This document shows, one piece after another, positions 51,646 through 60,786 of a stretch of 64,000 nt of DNA. Both the position numbers and the translations under genes were made by a program. Source of the stretch: Marisediminitalea aggregata (GTDB lineage Bacteria > Pseudomonadota > Gammaproteobacteria > Enterobacterales > Alteromonadaceae); contig NZ_FQWD01000001.1 in assembly GCF_900129565.1 (NCBI RefSeq), forward strand, positions 124,001-188,000, in the 5' to 3' direction. The notes under the pieces are model-generated. The model was given only the letters and a program-made list of their open reading frames with translations. It ran no database searches and had not been told where the DNA came from. Within the stretch, counting starts at the first letter, position 1. Each line of letters starts with the position of its first letter.

Positions 51646-53988
51646 TTAGAAATCCACCGTCAGCGTTGCCTGGAAAGTACGTGGACTTAACGGCCGGCCG
51701 AATGATGACCCGGTGAAACCAAACGACATCACCTGCTTGTCGAACACGTTGTCTACGTTAAAACGCAGGCGCATATTTTCAGGCATACCAAAGCTGTTGG
51801 GGCCACCAATATCCACATAAGCCTGAGCAACCAGGTAGCTCTTTAGCTCATAGGTTTCGTTAAAGTCGGTGTACCGGGTGTCTGTGTATTTAGCTGAGAA
51901 GTTAGCGACTAACCATTCTGTCGGTTCGTATGTCACGCCACCTGTCGCGAGCCATTCAGGGCTGTCTGGTAACTGACTTCCAGCAGGGTTGCTGCCAAAG
52001 CCGTCAACCAGCGTGGCTTTTTTGTAAGACACGTTGGCATTGAAATACAGCTCCCGGTCGAACATTTCAGGCTGGAATACACCGCTGAATTCGATACCGT
52101 AGGCCTTTGATGCACCTGCGTTTACATAGAATGTTTCTGGCTGCCCCGTGGCCGGGTTCAATACACTGCTGGCAATCAAGCGATTGTCGAAGCGAGTGTA
52201 AAATACCGCTACTGCACCGTTGTAGTTCTCGCTGTTTGTGCGGTAACCAAACTCAATGTTATCCGACTCTTCGCCTTTAGGCGCTTCAGCGGCGAAACCA
52301 ATGGCGTTGTCAAAAATGTCGTCAGTCCCCGCAGGTAACGCATAATTTTGAGCAATTGAGGCGAATAGCTGGTCCGTGTCGTTTAAGCGGTACACCGCCC
52401 CCACCATTGGCAGAAAGTTATTGGTGTAGTCCGCTTCAACATGTTGCGGCCCGTAACCTTCTTCGCCATCAATTTCATAATCATTGTAGTCGCGATAACC
52501 GTCCAGCGAGTAATCAATGGATAGCGACTTCATGCCGACTTCGAGCACTAAATCGTCGTCCAACAAGCTAATGGTATCTTTGAGATAGAGCTGCGTAGTA
52601 TCGCGCACTGCCGTGTAATCACGACGGTAATAAACCACTTCGTCCCAAATCACATCGCCGTCGGCACTGCCGCCAGTTTTATTCAGTCGAGCCTGCGTGC
52701 GGTTGTAAGTATCCTGCTCTACCCAGCCACCAAATTCGACTTTGTGATCACCCATAAACCAGCTTACACCGGCTACCAGGCCTTCGCGTTCTCCGCCTAC
52801 AGTAGACAAGCCGTATTGCACACCACGAGGGTGAACAACATCCAGTCCTGCAGCGGCCTGATCTTCATAGATCCCCAACGAGTTGGTGTAGCTGTCTGGT
52901 GATACCCCATAGCCGTCTTTGTCTTCAAAATAGGCTGTTGCGGTTAGCTGAATATCTTCCGACAGATAAGTACCAAAACCCAACGAGTAAAGCTTATCGT
53001 CGCGGATGTTGATGCGGTCTTCGTAGTAAGAAGTGCAGTTAGAGCCGGTAAAAACAGGGGTAAAATCACTGTCGTCAATGGTACCGTCGCCATTGAAGTC
53101 ATAAACCCCCGGATCCGCGCTTACGCACCCTTCCGGAATAGACGCCTGGTAACCATAGTAATAATTGCTGGCAAAGGTCGAAGCCGGTGCTGAGGGTGAG
53201 TCATAATCAAAGAAGTCATTCGACACCATGGTGGCCTGAATGTAGCTGTCACCAAACTCATAAAGGGCTTTAGCTTCGATGTGTTCACGATCGATAGTGC
53301 CGGGGCCACGCCACAAATCGCTATCGGTTTTAGAACGGCTTACATAAGCGCGGAAGCCGTCAATATCACCGGTCTCCAGTTTTACAAATGTACGCTGTAG
53401 GTCAAAGTCGCCCACCGTGACCGCCACCATACCGCCCATTTCTTCTGATGGTCTTACGGTATTGTAGGAGGCTATCGGACCAAGTGACGAATAGCTGGGA
53501 GCCGAAACATCGCCCGCACCGGGAGACGCAACAACAGAGCCCAGGTTTTCATTGTCTACGTAGCGGAAAATAGGGCTACCACCAAACGCATCGGAGCGGC
53601 CCATCGGGATACCATCCAGCACAAAGCCCATTTGGCTTAACTGGAAAGCACGTACCTGTACGGAGTTACCAAATTCATAAAGCCCCAACGCACCATCCGT
53701 TTGTACGTTAAAGCCGGGGAGACTTTCCAGCATTTTAAGACCGGAGATACCGGAAGGCGCAGACAGCAACTCTTCCCGGGTAACAGCAATGGTATTGGTC
53801 GCTTCATCAGTACCAATAGCAATATCGGTTTGCGACACGCGTCGCCCCACTACCACGATTTTTTCTTCAGTAGCAGAGGCTTCAGTATCGGCGGCTTGCG
53901 CATTTGCCTGCGCAGAAAATAACAGTTGGCCTATTACGCCAGCCAATACAGTTAAGGAAAACGATTTGTTTTTTACTTGCTTCATCAT
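51646..53988 (-). CDS. TonB-dependent receptor paired with M19 dipeptidase
   Basis: This 780-residue protein has a signal peptide (about 1-32, ending in ANA) and a TonB box-like 'EEKIVVVGRRVSQ'. The plug has 'SGLKMLESLPGFNVQTDGALG' and 'FVLDGIPMGRSDAF', and the barrel ends 'SPRTFQATLTVDF', with the terminal Phe of outer-membrane proteins. The downstream dipeptidase gene suggests a peptide substrate, but siderophore-like compounds cannot be excluded. Two ATGs (53988, 53985) are possible. Confidence 0.9.
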   Translation of the reverse strand: MMKQVKNKSFSLTVLAGVIGQLLFSAQANAQAADTEASATEEKIVVVGRRVSQTDIAIGTDEATNTIAVTREELLSAPSGISGLKMLESLPGFNVQTDGALGLYEFGNSVQVRAFQLSQMGFVLDGIPMGRSDAFGGSPIFRYVDNENLGSVVASPGAGDVSAPSYSSLGPIASYNTVRPSEEMGGMVAVTVGDFDLQRTFVKLETGDIDGFRAYVSRSKTDSDLWRGPGTIDREHIEAKALYEFGDSYIQATMVSNDFFDYDSPSAPASTFASNYYYGYQASIPEGCVSADPGVYDFNGDGTIDDSDFTPVFTGSNCTSYYEDRINIRDDKLYSLGFGTYLSEDIQLTATAYFEDKDGYGVSPDSYTNSLGIYEDQAAAGLDVVHPRGVQYGLSTVGGEREGLVAGVSWFMGDHKVEFGGWVEQDTYNRTQARLNKTGGSADGDVIWDEVVYYRRDYTAVRDTTQLYLKDTISLLDDDLVLEVGMKSLSIDYSLDGYRDYNDYEIDGEEGYGPQHVEADYTNNFLPMVGAVYRLNDTDQLFASIAQNYALPAGTDDIFDNAIGFAAEAPKGEESDNIEFGYRTNSENYNGAVAVFYTRFDNRLIASSVLNPATGQPETFYVNAGASKAYGIEFSGVFQPEMFDRELYFNANVSYKKATLVDGFGSNPAGSQLPDSPEWLATGGVTYEPTEWLVANFSAKYTDTRYTDFNETYELKSYLVAQAYVDIGGPNSFGMPENMRLRFNVDNVFDKQVMSFGFTGSSFGRPLSPRTFQATLTVDF

Positions 53989-54390
53989 AATTTATTCAGG
54001 TCTCAGTCTAATTCCGGGGAGAACCCTTTTTGTTGTATCCCGCGACTTCCATGGGCGGTGATGACAAACAAGAGTCAAGGTCCGTACCAACCATTTACAG
54101 CACCCCGAAATTTGGGACGAATAAACTATTCACGACGGCAGCCTGCAAATTTAATATCGTATACTTTCTATAAAATACAAAAAGTTTACATTCTGTTTTC
54201 AATGAGATTTTCCACTTCGCACAGGGTTGGTGAGCAAAATTCAGCCAATGCACCAACACAAACCAAACTTCACCCGTCTCGGGTTTGTTGACCTTTGGTG
54301 CATTCAAAATTAACAAGAATGCTTTGCGAACCCACGCCGTTTGCTCGTATAGTGGATATCGAACACAACACCTTCTGAGGACCGATAACA
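53989..54390. promoter_or_regulatory. Divergent gap between the TonB receptor and the four-helix protein gene
   Basis: A 402-base control region. It includes a long inverted repeat at 54247-54304 and AT-rich stretches near 54140-54200. I looked for known riboswitch cores and did not recognise one. Confidence 0.5.
54247..54304. repeat. Nested inverted repeat upstream of the four-helix protein gene
   Basis: AATGCACCAA (54247-54256) and TTGGTGCATT (54295-54304) are perfect 10-bp arms. An inner CAAACC/GGGTTTG stem lies within the 38-base interior. The element sits about 87 bases before the ATG of the rightward gene. It could be a leader RNA structure or a large operator. Confidence 0.6.
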
Positions 54391-54804
54391 ATGACGAAAG
54401 GTACCAAGATATTTGCCTGGATAATGGTGGTATGGAATGCAATAGGCGTCCTGGCATTCGTTAGCCAGTTACTTATGACCCCGGAAATGATTGCTCAGTT
54501 ACCCGAAGCCCAGCAGGAAGCCTATAAAAACATCCCAACTTGGTCGATGGTGGCTTATGCACTGGCGGTATTCGGAGGCTTGTTAGGCAGCTTGATGCTG
54601 GCGCTTGGCAAAAAGCTGGCGTTTCCGTTACTGGTTGTTTCGCTGGCCGGTGTACTGGTACAGCAATTTTATAATTTTGTTATTATCGATTCGATAGCCC
54701 TGCTTGGGCCAAGTGTTGTGATCCTGCCTGCTGTGGTAGTGATCATATCCATTCTTCTGGTGGTAGTGAGCCAGCGCGGCGTGAAAGCAGGCTGGTTACA
54801 GTAA
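54391..54804 (+). CDS. Four-helix membrane protein
   Basis: This 137-residue protein has four hydrophobic helices (about 7-28, 52-72, 75-98, 103-125) and a polar loop 'TPEMIAQLPEAQQEAYKNIPTW' between the first two. This layout is seen in many small unassigned proteobacterial membrane proteins (sugar-transporter-like by annotation only). The aminotransferase gene follows after 24 bases on the same strand. No function is proposed. Confidence 0.75.
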   Translation: MTKGTKIFAWIMVVWNAIGVLAFVSQLLMTPEMIAQLPEAQQEAYKNIPTWSMVAYALAVFGGLLGSLMLALGKKLAFPLLVVSLAGVLVQQFYNFVIIDSIALLGPSVVILPAVVVIISILLVVVSQRGVKAGWLQ

Positions 54805-54828
54805 CCCCCCATTTTTGAGTAGTTCAAC

Positions 54829-56019
54829 ATGCAATATTCCGACAGGGCGAATGCCATCGCCCCGTTTTTCGCTATGGCCTTTGGAGAAAAGGCCACCGCA
54901 TTAGAAAATCAAGGCCACAACGTTATTCGACTGAACATTGGTGAACCCGACTTTGGGGCGCCGCCTGCGGTTCAGCAAGCTATGCAACAAGCTGTTGCTG
55001 AAAACCAACTACCTTACACAGGCGCGTTGGGCGACATGCGACTTCGCGAGGCCATAGCCGGCTTTTATCAAACTCAGCACAATATCAGCATCAACCCAAA
55101 CCGGGTTATTGTTACGGCAGGCGCTTCTGCCGCTTTGTTACTGACCTGTGCGGCCCTGGTCAACCCCGGTGATGAAGTGTTAATGGGCGACCCGTCTTAC
55201 CCCTGTAACCGTCAGTTTGTAAAAACCTTCGGCGGCAAGGTTAATCTGGTAGCCACTGACGCAAGCAGCCAGTTTCAGTTAAACAATGAACTGGTATCGA
55301 CGCATTGGAACGCCAACACCAAGGCCCTCATGATCGCCACACCTTCCAATCCGACCGGCACGGCCGTAACACTGGATGAGCTGGACAAGATGTGTGCTTT
55401 TGCAAGGGAACAGCAGGCCTGGCGCATAATCGACGAAATCTATCTGGATTTGAGTGACCACACGCCGGGGCCGGCACGCAGCGTTCTTGCTGTAGATGAT
55501 GGCGCTATTGTTATCAATAGTTTCTCAAAATTTTTCGGTATGACTGGCTGGCGACTGGGTTGGATGATTGTGCCGGATGACATGGTACCGGTGATCGAAC
55601 GGCTAGCACAAAACCTGTATATCTGCCCGTCTACACCTGCGCAACTTGCCGCGCTGGCCTGCTTTACGCCTGATACGCTGGCGCTGTGTGAAGAAAGGCG
55701 ACTCTCATTACTCACCCGCCGCAACATCGTTCTTAACGGGCTTAAAAAAGCCGGATTGACCGTGCCCGTAGCGCCTTCCGGCGCCTTCTACGTTTATATA
55801 GATGTTGCCAGTACGGGTTTGTCGTCAATGGCGTTTTGTGAACAATTGCTCAGCGACACCGGTGTTGCGCTCACACCGGGTAATGACTTTGGTGATAAGG
55901 ACGCAGATCGTTACGTTCGGCTGTCTTATGCCACGTCTGAACAAAACCTGCACGAGGGGCTAGCGCGAATCCAGTCGTTCACTGCGTCTCTGTCTCAAGA
56001 CACAACAGGTAACATTTAA
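54829..56019 (+). CDS. Class I/II PLP-dependent aminotransferase
   Basis: This 396-residue protein of aspartate-aminotransferase fold type I has 'NIGEPDFGAPPAV', 'YTGALGDMRLREAIAGFY', 'SNPTGT', the PLP lysine K234 in 'NSFSKFFGMTGWRLGW' and the substrate-carboxylate Arg in 'YVRLSYATS'. It resembles the broad group of aspartate, aromatic or alanine-type transaminases; the amino donor cannot be told. It probably shares a transcript with the preceding small membrane-protein gene. Confidence 0.9.
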   Translation: MQYSDRANAIAPFFAMAFGEKATALENQGHNVIRLNIGEPDFGAPPAVQQAMQQAVAENQLPYTGALGDMRLREAIAGFYQTQHNISINPNRVIVTAGASAALLLTCAALVNPGDEVLMGDPSYPCNRQFVKTFGGKVNLVATDASSQFQLNNELVSTHWNANTKALMIATPSNPTGTAVTLDELDKMCAFAREQQAWRIIDEIYLDLSDHTPGPARSVLAVDDGAIVINSFSKFFGMTGWRLGWMIVPDDMVPVIERLAQNLYICPSTPAQLAALACFTPDTLALCEERRLSLLTRRNIVLNGLKKAGLTVPVAPSGAFYVYIDVASTGLSSMAFCEQLLSDTGVALTPGNDFGDKDADRYVRLSYATSEQNLHEGLARIQSFTASLSQDTTGNI

Positions 56020-56091
56020 AATTTGATTCAAAATGCGCCTCGCGGTTTACTGCTGCAAAAATAAAAAGCATTTATCCAGGGAACTATAACA

Positions 56092-57954
56092 ATGAAACGA
56101 CTCTTTATTTTAAGCACGCTGGCCCTTGCGCTGTCAGCTTGTTCAGAGGCCCCCACGCCCAATGCGGAAACAACCACTCAAACCGCTGTCGAGCACCCGC
56201 AGCAAAGTGAGTCTGAACGCCTCAACGCTTGGTTTGATGCAAAATACGAAGAGCAACTGCAGTTTTCGCCGCTCATGATGACTCGCCTGGGTCGCAAGGA
56301 TTTATACGACCAAATCGACGACATGTCTGAGCAAGCTCAGGAAAAACGCCTTGCATGGCGTGCTGCTACCGTTGAAGAGCTAAAAAACAACTTCGATTAT
56401 AACAAGCTGGATGAGTCAGCTAAGATTTCTTACGACCTGTGGATGTATCAGTACGAAGTAGCCAAAGTGATGCAGCCATTCAGCCGCCGCGGTTACGTAC
56501 TGACGCAGATGAACGGCGCACAATCCATGTTGCCTACCATGCTGATCAACTACCACAAAGTGGAAGAAAGCAGTGATATGGACGCCTACATCTCTCGCCT
56601 GAAAGGTGTCGCCAGAGCCGTTGAACAGCTTACCAACCAGGCAGCAATCAATGCTGACGAAGGGGTAAAAGCGCCCTACTTTGCCTATGAAGGGGTTATC
56701 GGCCAAAGTGAGAAAGTCATTTCAGGGCAGCCATTTGATGAAGAAAGCGACACTGATTCAGCCTTATTCGCTGACGCAAAGAAGAAAATTGCAGCTCTGC
56801 AAGAAAGTGGCGTCATTGACGAAGAACAGGCTACCGCTTACATCGAGCAGGCAAAACAAGCGCTGTTAGACAACGTATTGCCTGCTTACGGAAAATTAAT
56901 AACCTGGTTTAAAAACGACTTACCTAACATCCCACGCGATGCAAAGGGTGCGTCATCGCTGCCAGATGGTGACGCCTATTACAATGCCATGTTGTTTATG
57001 CGTACGACCACTGATTTAACGGCTGATGAGATCCACAATATTGGTCTGAGCGAAGTGGACCGCTTGCTGGCAGAAATGGAAAAAGTGAAAAACGAAGTCG
57101 GCTTCGACGGCACGCTGAATGAGTTCTTCTCTTATATTAAGTCTGACGTCACTGACGAACGTTTTTACTATCCGAATACCGACGAGGGTCGCCAGGGTTA
57201 TATCGACGACACCACGGTTTACTTAGACAACATCAAAGCAAAATTACCAGAGTTCTTCGGCATTTTGCCAAAAGCAGATTTGGTAGTGAAACGCGTTGAG
57301 CCTTATCGCGAACAAGCCGGTGCGCCGCAGCATTACTTCCCGGGCTCGCCCGATGGCAGCACACCAGGCACCTATTATGCACACTTGCTGGACATGACAT
57401 CCATGCCCAAAAACGAAATGGAAGCCATTGCGTATCACGAGGGCAACCCTGGTCACCATATGCAAATATCCATTGCTCAGGAACTGGAAGGCGTACCCAA
57501 ATTCCGCACCACTTCGTTCTTTAATAGCTACGTAGAAGGCTGGGCGCTCTATGCAGAAACGGTAGCAAAAGAGATGGGTGGCTATCAAAACCCGACCTCT
57601 GAATTTGGCCGTCTGGTATCAGAAATGTGGCGTGCAATTCGTCTGGTGGTCGACACGGGCATTCACTCAAAGGGCTGGACCGAAGAACAAGCTATTCAGT
57701 ATTTCCGCGATAACTCGCCGGTGTCTGAAGGGCAAATTCTGGCTGAAGTTCGCCGCTATTTTGTCTGGCCGGGTCAGGCAACGTCATACAAAATCGGTAT
57801 GTTGAAAATTCTGGAGCTACGCGCCAAAGCCGAAGACGCACTGGGCGACAAGTTTGATATCCGCGCCTTCCACGACGTTATTCTTGGCAACGGCGCAGTA
57901 CCACTGAATATTCTGGAGCGCATGGTTGACGACTGGATCGCGTCACAAAAATAA
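56092..57954 (+). CDS. DUF885-family lipoprotein, putative metallopeptidase
   Basis: This 620-residue protein has a lipoprotein signal (lipobox LSAC, Cys17) and a short Thr/Gln-rich linker. A helical DUF885 domain follows with the candidate zinc motif 'YHEGNPGHHMQ' (H449, E450, H455) and 'YVEGWALYAE', the downstream glutamate motif. The family is widespread in Alteromonadales and related to carboxypeptidase-like M32/M3-type folds; secreted peptidase activity is likely but not proven here. It has its own terminator. Confidence 0.85.
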   Translation: MKRLFILSTLALALSACSEAPTPNAETTTQTAVEHPQQSESERLNAWFDAKYEEQLQFSPLMMTRLGRKDLYDQIDDMSEQAQEKRLAWRAATVEELKNNFDYNKLDESAKISYDLWMYQYEVAKVMQPFSRRGYVLTQMNGAQSMLPTMLINYHKVEESSDMDAYISRLKGVARAVEQLTNQAAINADEGVKAPYFAYEGVIGQSEKVISGQPFDEESDTDSALFADAKKKIAALQESGVIDEEQATAYIEQAKQALLDNVLPAYGKLITWFKNDLPNIPRDAKGASSLPDGDAYYNAMLFMRTTTDLTADEIHNIGLSEVDRLLAEMEKVKNEVGFDGTLNEFFSYIKSDVTDERFYYPNTDEGRQGYIDDTTVYLDNIKAKLPEFFGILPKADLVVKRVEPYREQAGAPQHYFPGSPDGSTPGTYYAHLLDMTSMPKNEMEAIAYHEGNPGHHMQISIAQELEGVPKFRTTSFFNSYVEGWALYAETVAKEMGGYQNPTSEFGRLVSEMWRAIRLVVDTGIHSKGWTEEQAIQYFRDNSPVSEGQILAEVRRYFVWPGQATSYKIGMLKILELRAKAEDALGDKFDIRAFHDVILGNGAVPLNILERMVDDWIASQK

Positions 57955-58016
57955 AAAGCAACACTCAACGAGTACACAGGTCAGCAGGCCTGGCTAATCA
58001 ACATGCGGATTAGCGC

Positions 58017-58055
58017 AAAAGCCGATGTTACTTCACAGTTTCATCGGCTTTTTTA
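58017..58055 (+). terminator. Terminator of the DUF885 peptidase gene
   Basis: AAAAGCCGATG pairs with CATCGGCTTTT around a 14-base loop and is followed by TTATT, 62 bases after the stop codon. Confidence 0.92.
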
Positions 58056-58169
58056 TTAGGGGCTGCTCACCCTAGATTTAGCCCATTCTATTTTTCAGCA
58101 TTGCCATTCTCTCGATGTTCGCGCTAAGGTGATAAAAAATAACCAGAATACACAACGCGACGACAGACC

Positions 58170-59348
58170 ATGAAATTATCCCCCCAGGATTTAGATATTT
58201 GCTGCGGCCATCTGAAAGACGAAACCGCCCAGGCTGCTTCGGTCAGCCAGCCCATTTCCACGCCAATTCACCAAACCTCACTGTTTTCCTTTGATCGCTT
58301 TGAAGACTTATCCCATGGATTAGCCAACGAGTTCACTACACCAGTGTACAGCCGGGGACGAAATCCCTCGATGACCAGCGTGGAACAAAAGCTGGCAGCA
58401 CTTGAACAAGGGGAAGCCTGTAAGTTGTTTGCCTCAGGCATGGGAGCCATTAGCGCTGCAATCAGTGCACTGGTCAGTCAGGGAGATCATATCCTGTTTG
58501 TGAATCAGGTCTACGGCCCTACCATACAGCTTGCTACGCAACTGGCTCGCTTCGGGGTGACATTTACCTGTGTCACGTCGGGGAATTTAAACGAGGCTGA
58601 ACAGGCCATTCAACCCAATACCAAACTCATATGGTTTGAAAGTCCTGGTACCATGACGTTTACGCAGTTGGATATCAGAGCACTTGTTGCCATTGCACAA
58701 GCAAGAGGCATTCTGACCGGCATCGATAACACATGGGCCACACCGCTGCTTCAAAAGCCCATCACGATGGGGGTGGATATTGTGGCGCATTCACTCACCA
58801 AATACATTGGCGGCCACAGCGATGTAGTGGCAGGCGCCCTCATTACCCGTGAGGCGCTGCTTAAGGATATTTTCTTTAAAACGTTTTTGCTAAATGGCGC
58901 TGCCATCGGCCCCATGGATGCGTATTTAATTGAACGCGGACTGCGAACACTACCAGTAAGACTGGCTCAACACGAAGCCAATGGCCTGGCTGTAGCGCAG
59001 TTCCTACAAGAACAAAATACGGTAGAAACGGTGTTTCATCCGGCTCTTCAGCAAGATGCCTCCGTGCCAGAAGAACAACTACAGGGCTATACCGGTTTAT
59101 TCAGTTTTAGCCTGAAGCAGAACGAATATGCAACCGTGGCTGCCGTACTCAATGCCCTAAAGCACTTCCGTATGGGCGTGAGCTGGGGCGGATTTGAAAG
59201 CCTGGCGATTTCTCCGCAGCGCCCTGATAACGCAGAAGCACTGAAGCACGCCGGACTGCCACAAGGCCTTATCCGTTTGTCTGTTGGTCTGGAGTCAGCA
59301 GACACACTGATCAACGATTTATCACAGGCACTTAGCCATGCGAAGTAG
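58170..59348 (+). CDS. Cys/Met-metabolism PLP lyase, cystathionine beta-lyase-like
   Basis: This 392-residue protein belongs to the trans-sulfuration PLP family: 'YSRGRNPSMTSVEQKLAALEQGEACKLFASGMGAI', 'FVNQVYGPT', 'WFESPGTMTF', 'IDNTWATPLLQKP' and the PLP lysine K211 in 'HSLTKYIGGHSDVVAG'. The end 'RLSVGLES...LINDL' is typical. Cystathionine beta-lyase (MetC-like) or a methionine/cysteine lyase would fit. Its last 11 bases overlap the NhaC-type antiporter gene, so the two are co-expressed and the transporter may carry a product or substrate of the lyase. Confidence 0.88.
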   Translation: MKLSPQDLDICCGHLKDETAQAASVSQPISTPIHQTSLFSFDRFEDLSHGLANEFTTPVYSRGRNPSMTSVEQKLAALEQGEACKLFASGMGAISAAISALVSQGDHILFVNQVYGPTIQLATQLARFGVTFTCVTSGNLNEAEQAIQPNTKLIWFESPGTMTFTQLDIRALVAIAQARGILTGIDNTWATPLLQKPITMGVDIVAHSLTKYIGGHSDVVAGALITREALLKDIFFKTFLLNGAAIGPMDAYLIERGLRTLPVRLAQHEANGLAVAQFLQEQNTVETVFHPALQQDASVPEEQLQGYTGLFSFSLKQNEYATVAAVLNALKHFRMGVSWGGFESLAISPQRPDNAEALKHAGLPQGLIRLSVGLESADTLINDLSQALSHAK

Positions 59349-60786
59349 CCATTCTGACATGCCTTTTGCTCTGGCCGTTCTGCCGCTGATCACGCTACTG
59401 GGCGTATTTTTAGGCGGTGCGCTATTTACCGAACTCGGCGGCACACTTGTGGTTGTTGCTATTTTACTGGCGGCTATTGTCGCGGGTTTGATTGGCTATG
59501 CGCGTGGTGTGAAGTGGCAGGCCATGGAAGCAGCGGCCGTGGAAAAGTTTGGCGATGTATTCCCTGTTGTTCTGATTTTACTTTCCATCGGCGGTTTGAT
59601 TGGTAGCTGGATGCTTAGCGGCACAATCCCCATGTTTGTCTGGTTGGGCATTGCCCTAATCGACCCGCAGTTTCTATATGTTTCGGCATTTTTGGCCGCG
59701 TCGGTAATGAGCCTGTTTACCGGCTCTTCATGGGCATCTGCAGGTACTATTGGCGTTGCCTTGATGGGACTGGCGAGCGTGATGGATGCCTCGTTACCGG
59801 TAACCGCTGGGGCGGTGATTTCAGGTGCCTGTTTTGGCGATAAGATGTCACCCCTTTCTGACTCAACGAATATCAGTGCCATTGCTGCACGGGCCGATCT
59901 CTATGCGCATATTCGGCATATGGTATACACCGCGCTGCCATCGTTTGTTATTGCGCTGGTAATATTTACGCTCATTCCTGCAGAATCCAGCAGTGCCACA
60001 AACAGTGCGCATCAGTCTACGCAAGCAATGCGTCACTTAATTGAACAGGCGTTCGCACCGGCATGGTGGCAACTACTTCCCCCTTTGTTAATTATCACCG
60101 CCATCGTTAAAAAATGGCCGCCGGTAGTGGGCATTACGCTATCTACTCTACTGGCGCTAACTCTCGCTGTCAGCATACAACCCTTCTCACTGGCAAATGG
60201 CGTCAATGCGTATTTGCATGGGTTCTCTCTGGACATGTTGCCGGGCCAGTTACAGCACGACGCAGCAACGAACTCTGCGTTTGTAAAACTGGTAGTACGC
60301 GGCGGGCTTTATTCCATGGTGGGAACACTGGTTGTTATTATCGCAGCGTTTTTGCTGGCCGGCGCTATGCAGGCAACGGGGGCATTGAATGTGATTATTC
60401 AGGGTATGTTAAAAGCCGTTAAGGGCACCTTTAGCTTGATTGCCAGTACCATGATAAGTGGCATCACGTTGCTTTCGCTCACCAGTCATGGCGGCGTAAC
60501 CAGCCTGATTGTAGGTAACCTTTATCAGCGAGCCTACACGGAACGCAATCTGGCTAATGTGAATTTGTCGCGCAGTATTGAAGACTCTGTGACCTTGATG
60601 GATCCGGTATTGCCCTGGACGGTGTCAGGGCTGTTTATGGCTACCACACTGGGTGTGGCAACCATAGAGTATTTACCCTGGGCCTTGTTTTGCCTGGGCG
60701 GCCCGGTGTTCTCATTGCTCTGGGCAGCACTTGCCCAGCGCAATGGATTTGGCATCCGGCGTTTAGAAGCGGTAGCGGAAACCTGA
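59338..60786 (+). CDS. NhaC-family Na+/H+ antiporter
   Basis: This 482-residue inner-membrane protein has about 11-12 helices and the NhaC-family motifs 'GSSWASAGTIGVALMG', 'ISGACFGDKMSPLSDSTNISA' and 'SRSIEDSVTLMDPVLPW'. Members exchange Na+ for protons or for small acids (malate/lactate in some). Overlap with the upstream PLP-lyase gene suggests a linked role, such as export of an organic acid made by the lyase. Its tail overlaps the convergent porin gene by 24 bases. Confidence 0.88.
   Translation: MRSSHSDMPFALAVLPLITLLGVFLGGALFTELGGTLVVVAILLAAIVAGLIGYARGVKWQAMEAAAVEKFGDVFPVVLILLSIGGLIGSWMLSGTIPMFVWLGIALIDPQFLYVSAFLAASVMSLFTGSSWASAGTIGVALMGLASVMDASLPVTAGAVISGACFGDKMSPLSDSTNISAIAARADLYAHIRHMVYTALPSFVIALVIFTLIPAESSSATNSAHQSTQAMRHLIEQAFAPAWWQLLPPLLIITAIVKKWPPVVGITLSTLLALTLAVSIQPFSLANGVNAYLHGFSLDMLPGQLQHDAATNSAFVKLVVRGGLYSMVGTLVVIIAAFLLAGAMQATGALNVIIQGMLKAVKGTFSLIASTMISGITLLSLTSHGGVTSLIVGNLYQRAYTERNLANVNLSRSIEDSVTLMDPVLPWTVSGLFMATTLGVATIEYLPWALFCLGGPVFSLLWAALAQRNGFGIRRLEAVAET

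Noticed and set aside
53989..54120. Possible riboswitch in the leader of the TonB receptor at 51646-53988
   Set aside because: The G/C-rich stretches were compared by eye with TPP, cobalamin and SAM riboswitch cores; none of the conserved boxes was found in the right order.
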